Shown: in pieces, positions 1 through 6,240 of the stretch
How positions within the stretch are numbered: position 1 is the first letter of the stretch
How the letters are laid out: each line of letters begins with the position of its first letter
Origin: an uncultured Curtobacterium sp.
Lineage (GTDB): Bacteria; Actinomycetota; Actinomycetes; Actinomycetales; Microbacteriaceae
Direction: 5' to 3'
DNA: 6,251 bases
Assembly: GCA_913774725.1 (NCBI GenBank)
Contig: CAJYIG010000389.1
Location: 1 to 6,251 of the forward strand
The notes under the pieces: generated by a model
What the model was told of the DNA's origin: nothing
What the model saw: the letters and a program-made list of their open reading frames with translations, nothing else
Database searches by the model: none
Made by a program: the position numbers and the translations under genes

Positions 1-1
1 G

Positions 2-940
2 TCGCTGCGCTACCCCGGTATCGAGGTCGTGGCCGACGTGCCGTACGGCCGGGAGCCGCTGCAGCGCCTCGACGTGTGCCTGCCGCCGGACAGCGCACCG
101 GACACCACGGCGACCCCGACGGCGACCCCGCGCCCGTCGCCGTCGGGGTCCGTGTCGGACGTCGCGACCGAGGAACCGACCGAGGAACCGACCGACGGTG
201 GTGCTGGTCGGGACGCCCGGGCCGACCGTCCCCGCGACGGCCGACCCGCGGTGATGCTCGTCCACGGCGGGAGCTGGTCGCACGGCGACAAGGCCACCGC
301 GGCGTACCGGGCGGTGTGCCAGTACCTGGCGTCCGAGGGGTTCGTCACCGTGAACATCGACTACCGCCTCGCGCCGACGGACCCCTTCCCGGCGGGCCTC
401 GACGATGCCCGACGGGCGCTCGACTGGGTGTTCCGACCCACGACGCTGCAGACGTACGACATCGACCCGGACCGCGTGGGGCTCTTCGGCGGCAGCGCGG
501 GCGGCAACCTCGTCGCGATGCTCGCGGTGACCGACCACGAGTCGGCTGCGTGGGCGGCCGGGGATCGCATCCGGGCGGTCGTCGACCTGAGCGGTCCGAC
601 CGACCTCACGACGCGGTCGACCGAGCCGGACGGAGTGTCGGCCTCGTTCCAGCGCAAGCAGTTGCTGTACCTCGGCTGCCGGAGCTACGAGGACTGCCCG
701 GCCGCACGGGCCGCCTCGCCCGGCCACCACGTCACCGACAGGACCGCACCGTTCTTCGTCGGCCACTCCATCGCCGAGTTCATCCCGCTGTGGGAGTCGC
801 AGGAGTTCGTCGCCACGCTCCGCGAGCACGACGTCCCGGTGACGTTCGTCGCGGTGGAGGGGACGGCGCACTCGATCGCGCAGCTCGACCGGGCGATGAG
901 CGAGCGGGTGGTGGGGTTCCTCCGCGACCGGCTCCGGTGA
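2..940 (+). CDS. Alpha/beta hydrolase, carboxylesterase/lipase-like (BD-FAE/HSL type), 5' end outside the window
   Basis: The reading frame is open from base 2. Conserved-looking sequence (YPGIEVVADVPYG) precedes the GTG at 29, so that GTG is probably internal and the true start, with any signal peptide, is missing. Counting from the GTG at 29 (303 residues), it shows the oxyanion-hole motif HGGSW (79-83), YRLAP (112-116), the nucleophile elbow GGSAGGN with Ser156, and a likely catalytic His281 in GTAHS. The position that normally holds the acidic Asp (G..D..VP) reads SIAEFIPL, giving Glu250. Hydrolases of this family cleave carboxylic esters of small or acylated substrates; the substrate here cannot be told. 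A Pro/Thr/Glu-rich stretch at residues 20-72 interrupts the fold between LDVCLP and the HGG strand. Cys217 and Cys223 could form a disulfide, which would fit export. The family call is firm; the substrate and location are not. Confidence 0.9.
   Translation, partial: SLRYPGIEVVADVPYGREPLQRLDVCLPPDSAPDTTATPTATPRPSPSGSVSDVATEEPTEEPTDGGAGRDARADRPRDGRPAVMLVHGGSWSHGDKATAAYRAVCQYLASEGFVTVNIDYRLAPTDPFPAGLDDARRALDWVFRPTTLQTYDIDPDRVGLFGGSAGGNLVAMLAVTDHESAAWAAGDRIRAVVDLSGPTDLTTRSTEPDGVSASFQRKQLLYLGCRSYEDCPAARAASPGHHVTDRTAPFFVGHSIAEFIPLWESQEFVATLREHDVPVTFVAVEGTAHSIAQLDRAMSERVVGFLRDRLR
107..190 (+). repeat. Short tandem repeats coding the hydrolase linker
   Basis: Two perfect 12-base tandem duplications lie within the coding sequence of the hydrolase linker. 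ACGGCGACCCCG occurs at 107-118 and 119-130, and ACCGAGGAACCG at 167-178 and 179-190. The second pair encodes the TEEPTEEP run. All units are multiples of three, so copy-number change keeps the frame. They look like replication-slippage expansions in a disordered linker. Confidence 0.8.
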
Positions 941-948
941 CGGCCGAC

Positions 949-970
949 GGGACACGGTCGGGCCGTGCCC
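949..970 (+). terminator. GC-rich hairpin after the hydrolase stop, possible terminator without a U tract
   Basis: Eight bases after the hydrolase stop codon, GGG-A-CACGG pairs with CCGTG-CCC around a TCGGG loop: an eight-pair stem with one bulged A at 952. No run of T follows, so it is not a classical intrinsic terminator. U-less hairpins have been proposed to act in high-GC actinobacteria, but here that is only an inference. It could equally be a structured spacer or transcript-end protector. Confidence 0.3.
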
Positions 971-974
971 CGTG

Positions 975-997
975 CGGGTGGCACCCGGACTCGGGTG
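975..997 (+). other. Mutually exclusive hairpins ahead of the small membrane gene
   Basis: CGGGT (975-979) can pair with ACCCG (983-987). The overlapping CACCCG (982-987) can instead pair with CGGGTG (992-997) across a GACT loop. The two pairings compete for the same middle segment. The second is a perfect six-pair stem. It may add to the hairpin at 949-970 as a transcription end, or lie in the leader of the next gene. Short GC stems are common by chance in DNA of this composition. Confidence 0.25.
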
Positions 998-1031
998 TGC
1001 GGGGGTCGAGCGGCGACCGCAGACTCGGAGT

Positions 1032-1286
1032 GTGACCGACACCACGACCCGCACCGCGCGCCCCGTCACCGAGTGGCCCGCCCGGACGTCCGTCCGGACC
1101 TACGCGGAGCTGCTCCTCGGGCTGTCGTTCACCGCTGCCGTGGCCTTCGGCGGCTACTCGGCGGTCACCGGTCACATGGCGATCGCCGCGCAGGGCGCCG
1201 CGATCGTGTTCCTCGTCACCCTGACGTGCGTGCTCGTGTCGTGGTTCCGTCAGGTCGAGGCCGAGGAGTCCGGCAGCCGCGACTGA
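1032..1286 (+). CDS. Small two-helix membrane protein, function unknown
   Basis: This 84-residue protein is not one I recognise. After a polar, Thr/Arg-rich N-terminus (about 1-23) it shows two hydrophobic segments, roughly residues 24-46 (AELLLGLSF...) and 49-71 (MAIAAQGAAIVFLVTL...), then a short acidic tail (QVEAEESGSRD). The likely topology is a hairpin with both ends in the cytoplasm. I chose the GTG at 1032 over the GTG at 972 because the intervening 20 residues look like translated spacer and overlap the hairpins. GGAG at 1027-1030 is only one base from this start, too close for a normal ribosome site. A CAGACT six bases upstream could instead be a weak -10 of a leaderless transcript. 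It follows the hydrolase by 91 bases and converges on the permease gene. Coding status is likely but rests on composition and the helices only. Confidence 0.65.
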   Translation: MTDTTTRTARPVTEWPARTSVRTYAELLLGLSFTAAVAFGGYSAVTGHMAIAAQGAAIVFLVTLTCVLVSWFRQVEAEESGSRD

Positions 1287-1340
1287 CGGCAGCCGAAGAG
1301 CGGGTCGGCGGCCGCGCCGATCCGCGCGACCGCGACCGCC

Positions 1341-4300
1341 TCAGTGCTCCGTCGCGGCCTCCCGCTCCGCCTTCCGGTCGGCCCGACGCTCCCGGAAGCC
1401 CTCGACCACCGAGTACAGCGCCGGCAGCACCACGAGGGTCAGGAGCGTCGAGGACACCAGGCCACCGATGACGACCAGCGCGAGCGGCTGCGAGATGAAC
1501 CCCGACTTGCCGGTCAGCCCGATCGCCATCGGCAGCAGCGCGAAGATGGTCGCGAGTGCCGTCATCAGGATCGGCCGGAGTCGACGGGTCGCGCCCTCGA
1601 TCAGCGCCTCGCGGACGCGGAGCCCGCGGCGGCGGTACTGGTTGACCAGGTCGATGAGCACGATGGCGTTCGTGACGACGATGCCGACGAGCATCAGCAG
1701 ACCGATGAGCGAGGCGACCCCGAGCGGGATGCCCGTCACGATCTGCAGGAGCAGCGCTCCGGTGGCGGCGAACGGCACCGACAGCAGCAGCAGGATCGGC
1801 TGGAGCAGGCTCCGGAAGGTCGCGACCATGATCACGTACACGATCAGGATCGCGACGAGCACGGCGAGCAGCAGCTGGCTGAAGGCGGACGACTGGCTCG
1901 ACGCCACACCGCCGATCGTCGCCGACGCGCCCTTCGGCAGATCGAGGGCGTCGACGGCCTGCGTCACGTTCTGCACGGCCTGACCGAGGTTCGTCGAGTC
2001 CGGCGTCACGGTGATCGTCGCGGTGCGCACGGCGTTCGACGTGGTGATCGTGGTCGGCCCGTCGGACTGCTCGACCGTCGCGACGTCGGTCAGCGGGACC
2101 TCGCCGCTCGCGGTCGGGATCGACAGCGACCTCAGCGCGTCGATCGTGGTCGGCGGCTGCGGGTCGGCGATGTACACGTCGAGGGTGGCGTCGTCGATCT
2201 CGACGCTGCCGGTGTCCCGCGGTGAGACCGCGGCCGCGACGATCCCGCCGACCTGGGTCTCGGTGAGCCCGCGCTCGGCGGCCTTCGTCCGGTCGACCCG
2301 TACCGCCAGGTACGGCTCGGCTGCCGACAGGTTGCTCGTCGCCGAGGTGGTCCCGTCGACGTCGCGCATCGTCGTCAGGACCTGCTTCGCCGCCGTCTCC
2401 AGCTCGGACTGGGTCGGTGCGGTGACGTCGACCTCGATGTCGCTCGACCCGCCGAATCCGCCGCCGGCGCTCGACAGGCTGACCTCGCCCACGCCGTCGA
2501 TCCGCTCGATGCGGTCGCGGGCGGTGGACTGGATCGTCGTCTGGTCGGCGCCGGCGTCGGTCGTGACGTTGTACTGCACGGCCGCCGAGGCACCCCCGCC
2601 GAACGCAGCCTGGATGGACTGGCCGCTCGAGCCGATCGTGGTCTGCACGGTCTCGACGCCGGAGACGTCCTGCAGCACCCGCTCGACCTTGCGTGCGGCG
2701 TCCGACTGCTCGTCGAGGCTGGTGCCGGGCTCGAGGTCCTGCGTCACGGTGAAGGTGTTCTGCCCCGAGTCACCGAGGTAGTTCGTCTTGACGAAGGGCA
2801 CGGCGGCAGCGGTGCCGCCGAGGACGACCAGGGCGAGCACGAGGACGAGCGCCGGACGGCCGACCGCCCAGCGGAGGACGGGCAGGTACCCGCGACGCAG
2901 CCGGTCGGACGTGCCGGCGTCGTGCAGGTCGTCGGCCGACGCCAGCGCCCCGGTCGACGATGCAGCCGCGGGTGACGCAGCCGTCGGCGACGCCGGCGTG
3001 CCCGACGACGCCGTCGGCGTCGACCCCGTGGTCGGCGTCGCCGCGTGCCGGTGGGTCCTCGGCGCCCGGAGCCACCAGTAGGCGAGCACCGGCACGATCG
3101 TCAGCGACACGAACAGCGACGCGAGCAGCGCCATCGTCACCGTCAGCGCGAAGGGCCGGAACAGCTCGCCGACGAGCTCCGCGACGAACGCGACCGGCAG
3201 GAAGACCGCCACGGTCGTGAGCGTCGAGGCGGTGACGGCCCCGGCGACCTCGCGCACCGCGTCGAGCACCGCCCGCCCGCGGTCGACGCCGGGTTGCAGG
3301 TGCCGCTTGATGTTCTCGATGACGACGATCGAGTCGTCGACCACGCGCCCGATCGCGATGGTCAGCGCGGCGAGCGTGATGATGTTGAGGGTGTACCCGG
3401 CGGCCTGCATGCCGATCGCGGCGAGCAGCACCGACGTCGGGATCGAGATCGCGGTCACGAGCGTCGAGCGCCAGGACAGCAGGAACACCAGGATGACGAC
3501 GACCGCGAACCCGAGGCCGAGCAGCCCTTCCTCGGCCAGGGAGTCGATCGACTGCTGGATGTAGGGCGCCTGGTCGAACACGACGGTGAACTGCGGGTCG
3601 CCGGTGACCTTGGCCTCGATGCCGGGCAGGGCGTCCTTCACGGTCTCGGAGACGTCGACCGTGTTCGCCTCCTGCGTCTTCGTGATCGCGATGGTGAGCG
3701 CGGTCTTGCCGTCGACGCGGCTGATCGAGGTGCGCGGCGACTCCTCGATCTGCACGGTCGCGACGTCTCCGAGCGAGGTCGGCGTGGAGGCCGTGCTCGC
3801 GCCCGTCCCGCCCGTCCCGGTCGTCCCGGAACCGCTCGCACCGGTCTGGCCCTGACCGGCGGCCGTCCCGCCTGCGGCCGTCCCGCCGCCCGACGACCCG
3901 GACGAACCCGACGAGCCCGATCCGCTCGACGCCGTCAGGGGCAGCCCGCGGATGTCGTCGAGCGATGCGATGCGCTGCCCGGTCTGCACCGAGAGTGTCT
4001 TGCCGTCCTGGGTGATCGTGCCGCCGGGGATGAGCGTACCGTTGTCGTCGAGGGCGTTCGAGATGGACTGCGTCGTGAGGCCGCGCGCCGCGAGCTCGTC
4101 CTCGTTCGGCGTGATCACGATGCGGCGCCCCGGGTTGCCGAAGACGTCGGCCTGGCGCACGCCGTCGAGCTTCTCGAGGTCGGGCACCGCCGTGGCGTTC
4201 AACCGGTCGACGAGCTGCTCCTGGTTGCCCGAGGCCGTGACGGCGAGCTGCAGCACGGGCAGGTCGTCGAAGGACCCGGTGACGATCTGGGTCTGCACGG

Positions 4301-4661
4301 TGTCCGGCAGCGACAGGGCGTTCACCGCGGTCTGGATCTTGTCCTCGGCGCTGGCCAGGTTCGACCCGTAGTCGAACGAGGCCGACACGACGCTCTGGCC
4401 GGTCGAGGACGTCGCACTCGTCGACTCGAGGTTCGGCACCACCTGGATCGCCTGCTCGATCTTCGTCGACACGTCGTTCGACACGACCTCCGGCGTGGCA
4501 CCGGGGTAGGCGCTGACGATCGCCACCTGGGGGAACTGGACGCTCGGGATGAGCTCCTGCTTGAGGTTCGTCAGCGCGACGCCGCCGAACACCGCGACGA
4601 CGATCGTGACGAGCGCGATGAGGGCCCGGTTGCGGAGGCTGAAGACCGAGAGGAGGTGCAC
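1341..4661 (-). CDS. RND-superfamily efflux permease, Gram-positive SwrC/YerP-like
   Basis: This 1106-residue protein belongs to the AcrB/HAE family of proton-driven exporters, most like Gram-positive SwrC/YerP. In Bacillus subtilis that protein gives resistance to surfactin; the substrate here is unknown. Helix 1 is at about 13-31, a periplasm-type porter domain at 32-380, helices 2-6 at about 381-529, helix 7 at 600-622, a second porter domain at 623-926, and helices 8-12 at about 928-1082. The helix 4 proton-relay pair is Asp442-Asp443 (GRVVDDS). AcrB Arg971 and Thr978 correspond to Arg1027 and Thr1034, but AcrB Lys940 is replaced by Thr997 (GIVVTNAIVLID). Two low-complexity insertions sit at about 245-294 and 533-584. 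I chose the GTG at 4661 (VHLLSVFSLRNR) because GAGGA lies eight bases upstream; a further GTG at 4697 adds only poor sequence. No adaptor or outer-membrane gene is seen, as expected without an outer membrane. Confidence 0.93.
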   Translation of the reverse strand: MHLLSVFSLRNRALIALVTIVVAVFGGVALTNLKQELIPSVQFPQVAIVSAYPGATPEVVSNDVSTKIEQAIQVVPNLESTSATSSTGQSVVSASFDYGSNLASAEDKIQTAVNALSLPDTVQTQIVTGSFDDLPVLQLAVTASGNQEQLVDRLNATAVPDLEKLDGVRQADVFGNPGRRIVITPNEDELAARGLTTQSISNALDDNGTLIPGGTITQDGKTLSVQTGQRIASLDDIRGLPLTASSGSGSSGSSGSSGGGTAAGGTAAGQGQTGASGSGTTGTGGTGASTASTPTSLGDVATVQIEESPRTSISRVDGKTALTIAITKTQEANTVDVSETVKDALPGIEAKVTGDPQFTVVFDQAPYIQQSIDSLAEEGLLGLGFAVVVILVFLLSWRSTLVTAISIPTSVLLAAIGMQAAGYTLNIITLAALTIAIGRVVDDSIVVIENIKRHLQPGVDRGRAVLDAVREVAGAVTASTLTTVAVFLPVAFVAELVGELFRPFALTVTMALLASLFVSLTIVPVLAYWWLRAPRTHRHAATPTTGSTPTASSGTPASPTAASPAAASSTGALASADDLHDAGTSDRLRRGYLPVLRWAVGRPALVLVLALVVLGGTAAAVPFVKTNYLGDSGQNTFTVTQDLEPGTSLDEQSDAARKVERVLQDVSGVETVQTTIGSSGQSIQAAFGGGASAAVQYNVTTDAGADQTTIQSTARDRIERIDGVGEVSLSSAGGGFGGSSDIEVDVTAPTQSELETAAKQVLTTMRDVDGTTSATSNLSAAEPYLAVRVDRTKAAERGLTETQVGGIVAAAVSPRDTGSVEIDDATLDVYIADPQPPTTIDALRSLSIPTASGEVPLTDVATVEQSDGPTTITTSNAVRTATITVTPDSTNLGQAVQNVTQAVDALDLPKGASATIGGVASSQSSAFSQLLLAVLVAILIVYVIMVATFRSLLQPILLLLSVPFAATGALLLQIVTGIPLGVASLIGLLMLVGIVVTNAIVLIDLVNQYRRRGLRVREALIEGATRRLRPILMTALATIFALLPMAIGLTGKSGFISQPLALVVIGGLVSSTLLTLVVLPALYSVVEGFRERRADRKAEREAATEH
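3780..3929 (-). repeat. Gly/Ser/Thr-rich linker coded by short tandem repeats
   Basis: Within the permease gene, about 50 codons specify almost only Gly, Ser, Thr and Ala. Three repeat units are visible on the plus strand. GACGA-type 9-mers begin at 3892, 3901 and 3910 and code Gly-Ser-Ser. GCGGCCGTCCCGCC occurs at 3859-3872 and 3874-3887 with a 15-base period and codes GGTAA twice. CGTCCCG occurs at 3804, 3813 and 3822 with a 9-base period and codes Gly-Thr-rich triplets. All periods preserve the frame, which points to slippage growth of a flexible loop. Confidence 0.8.
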
Positions 4662-4669
4662 GACGCCGA

Positions 4670-4674
4670 TCCTC
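4670..4674 (-). promoter_or_regulatory. Ribosome binding site of the RND permease
   Basis: On the minus strand GAGGA lies eight bases before the GTG at 4661 (GAGGATCGGCGTCGTG). This match to the Shine-Dalgarno consensus decides the start codon. Its first bases are also the last bases of the adjoining inverted repeat, so folding of the transcript could affect access. Confidence 0.6.
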
Positions 4675-4690
4675 GCAGTTCCACCTGCGA
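4673..4690 (-). promoter_or_regulatory. Inverted repeat TCGCAG-N6-CTGCGA at the permease translation start
   Basis: A perfect six-base inverted repeat with a six-base spacer lies in the 72-base gap between the regulator gene and the permease gene. In RNA it would make a six-pair stem with a GUGGAA loop ending inside the GAGGA ribosome site. As DNA it could be a small operator. The gap contains no TANNNT-like -10 on the minus strand, so the permease may be transcribed from upstream, through or within the regulator gene. Function is inferred. Confidence 0.4.
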
Positions 4691-4733
4691 ACCACACCGC
4701 CGGACGCGGATCCGTGGACGGACGTGCGACCGG

Positions 4734-6185
4734 TCAGACCACCGCGGCGAGCGACCCCCGGGTACCCGCACCCTCGCCGCCGATCCGCGACCACGCACGC
4801 CCGAGCACGTCGACCAGGCGCTCCCGATCGGTCGGGCCCATCGTGAACGGCACGCGGAGGAACCGCTCGAAGCCGCCGTCGGGACCGAACACCCCGCCGG
4901 AGGCGAGCACCACCCCCTCGGCCCGCGCGGCCAGGACGAGCGCGCTCGACACCGGGCGACCGAGCCCGACCCACGTCGTCAGCCCGCCGGCCGGGGACGG
5001 CACGTCCCACTCGGGCACCCGCGCGCGCAGGCCGGCCACGAGCTCGTCGCGACCGGCGCGCAGGAAGGTGCGCCGTGCCTCCAGGACGGCCGCCGTCCGC
5101 GGGAGGAGCTCACGCGCGACGAGCTGGTCGAGGACCGGCGTGCCGAGGTCGCCCGTCGGACGGGCGAGCAGCAGGCGCTGCAGGAGCTCGGGGGCTGCCC
5201 GGACCCAGCCGATGCGCAGGCCGCCCCAGAAGACCTTGGCGGCCGACCCGATCATGACGACCGAGGCGCCCGACGGGTCGGCCACGGCGAGCGGGGGCGC
5301 GGGCTCCCCGTCGATGCGGAGCTCACCCATCGTCTCGTCGGCGACGACCGTCGTGCCGGTCGTCGCCGCGACGTCGAGGAGCAGCCGTCGGGTGTCGGCC
5401 GTCATGGTCGCCCCCGTCGGGTTGTGGAGTTCGGGCATGACGTACGCGACCGCCGGGGCCGTCCGACGCAGGGTCGTCTCGAGCGCGGCCGCGTCCCACC
5501 CCGCGCGGGCGTCGACGGGCACGCCGACGAGTCGCGCACCGGCCTCGCGGAAGGCCTCGTGCGCGTGCGGGTACGTCGGTGACTCGACGAGCACGGTGTC
5601 GCCGCGGCGGACGAGCACACGGGCGAGCAGCGCGATCGCGTGCTGGGCGCCGATCGTGACGACGACCTGCGAGGGGTCGGTGGGCAGCCCGCGCTCGGTG
5701 TAGCGCGCGGCGACGGCGGCGCGCAGCCCGGGGTCGCCGACGGTGTCGTACCCGATGCCGGCGAGTGCGGCGGGCACGTGCCGGACGGCCCGCTCGACGG
5801 CCTCGGCGACCTCGGGTGCGGCGTGCAGCGCAGCCTTCCGCAGGTCGAGCAGATCGCCGGGCACGACGCCGCCGAGCCGCTCGGGGTCCGGGCGTCCGGC
5901 CAGGTCGCGCGGCAGGTGCACGACGCTGCCGGACCCTCGCAGCGACACGACGAACCCGTCGTCCCGCAGCCGGGCGTACGCGTTGGCGACGGTCGTCCGC
6001 GAGACCCCGAGGGCCTCGGCCAGCCCGCGTTCGGCGGGGAGGCGGACGCCGAGCGGCACCCGCCCGTCGATGACGAGCACGCGGACGGCGTCGGACAGCG
6101 CCTCGTACGCGGGGGCGTCGGTGCCGTCCCGCCAGTCGGCGAGCAGCAGGGCGGCGGCGCGGGCACTGAGGGAGACCGGGGGCAC
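4734..6185 (-). CDS. MocR-family transcription regulator (GntR winged helix plus aminotransferase domain), possibly YczR-like
   Basis: This 483-residue protein joins a GntR-type winged helix (about 26-91; RLPAERGLAEALGVSRTTV marks the recognition region) by a short linker to a fold-type I aminotransferase domain (about 115-470). Visible cofactor residues are Asn255 in HNPTG, Asp283 for the pyridine nitrogen, Lys317 in GSAAKVFWGGLRIGW for the Schiff base with pyridoxal phosphate, Arg324 for the phosphate, and Arg444 (RFLRVPF) for a substrate carboxylate. The stretch after Asp283 reads ETM and lacks the usual active-site tyrosine. Such proteins normally bind DNA as dimers and sense an amino acid or a B6 vitamer. 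The GTG at 6185 is secure: an in-frame TAG at 6195-6197 excludes any earlier start, and no nearby downstream alternative exists. The permease gene begins 72 bases after its stop in the same direction. The winged-helix sequence resembles YczR, but I cannot confirm the subfamily. Confidence 0.93.
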   Translation of the reverse strand: MPPVSLSARAAALLLADWRDGTDAPAYEALSDAVRVLVIDGRVPLGVRLPAERGLAEALGVSRTTVANAYARLRDDGFVVSLRGSGSVVHLPRDLAGRPDPERLGGVVPGDLLDLRKAALHAAPEVAEAVERAVRHVPAALAGIGYDTVGDPGLRAAVAARYTERGLPTDPSQVVVTIGAQHAIALLARVLVRRGDTVLVESPTYPHAHEAFREAGARLVGVPVDARAGWDAAALETTLRRTAPAVAYVMPELHNPTGATMTADTRRLLLDVAATTGTTVVADETMGELRIDGEPAPPLAVADPSGASVVMIGSAAKVFWGGLRIGWVRAAPELLQRLLLARPTGDLGTPVLDQLVARELLPRTAAVLEARRTFLRAGRDELVAGLRARVPEWDVPSPAGGLTTWVGLGRPVSSALVLAARAEGVVLASGGVFGPDGGFERFLRVPFTMGPTDRERLVDVLGRAWSRIGGEGAGTRGSLAAVV

Positions 6186-6191
6186 GGAGCC

Positions 6192-6197
6192 ACGCTA
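6192..6197 (-). promoter_or_regulatory. Probable -10 element of a leaderless promoter for the MocR-family gene
   Basis: TAGCGT on the minus strand fits the actinobacterial TANNNT -10 pattern and ends six bases before the GTG at 6185. Transcription would therefore start at or within a base or so of the start codon. No Shine-Dalgarno sequence is present in GGCTCC between them. The in-frame TAG is part of this element. A TTGGCA at 6221-6226 is 23 bases away, too far for an ordinary -35. Confidence 0.55.
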
Positions 6198-6201
6198 GCG
6201 C

Positions 6202-6228
6202 GATTGGCTCTCGACGGCCATGCCAATC
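6202..6228. promoter_or_regulatory. Operator-like inverted repeat GATTGGC-N13-GCCAATC
   Basis: Two perfect seven-base arms are separated by 13 bases, with centres 20 bases apart, about two helical turns. That is a fitting geometry for a dimeric DNA-binding protein contacting one face. It lies directly upstream of the -10 of the MocR-family gene, so autoregulation is the simplest reading. It could also control a divergent gene whose ATG may be at 6247. The repeat is seen directly; the binding protein is inferred. Confidence 0.55.
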
Positions 6229-6234
6229 TGGGCC

Positions 6235-6240
6235 CAGCAT
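6235..6240 (+). promoter_or_regulatory. Weak candidate -10 for a divergent gene beginning at ATG 6247
   Basis: CAGCAT departs from TANNNT at the first base and ends six bases before an ATG at 6247-6249, the same spacing as on the other strand. TCGACG at 6211-6216 could be a -35 with an 18-base spacer. Only five bases of a possible coding region are in the window, so this gene is not established. MocR-family regulators often sit beside a divergently transcribed target. Confidence 0.2.

Noticed and set aside
972..1031. GTG at 972 as the start of the small membrane protein
   Set aside because: The extra 20 residues look like translated spacer, overlap hairpins and have no ribosome site; the GTG at 1032 gives a cleaner protein.
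76..1035. 319-codon plus-strand frame overlapping the hydrolase
   Set aside because: It is an Arg/Gly/Pro-rich shadow of the hydrolase frame, which carries all the catalytic motifs.
1287..1340. Bidirectional terminator between the convergent small gene and the permease gene
   Set aside because: Only short GC self-complementary pieces (for example GCGGCCGC) are seen, with no long stem and no T or A run on either side.
4662..4697. GTG at 4697 as the start of the permease
   Set aside because: It adds 12 atypical residues and runs through the inverted repeat and the GAGGA ribosome site that serves the GTG at 4661.
4701..4724. Terminator after the regulator gene (CGGATCCG and TCCGTGGACGGA)
   Set aside because: The stems are very short with loops too small or absent, and no T run follows on the minus strand.
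2770..5010. 746-codon minus-strand open frame overlapping the permease and the end of the regulator gene
   Set aside because: It is a frame-shifted shadow, Arg/Gly/Ala-rich without domains; the permease frame shows helices and family motifs throughout.
3045..5582. 845-codon plus-strand open frame across the permease and regulator genes
   Set aside because: It lies antisense to two well-recognised genes, is dominated by Arg, Asp, Glu and Gly, and has no recognisable domain. Long antisense frames are normal when third positions are nearly all G or C.
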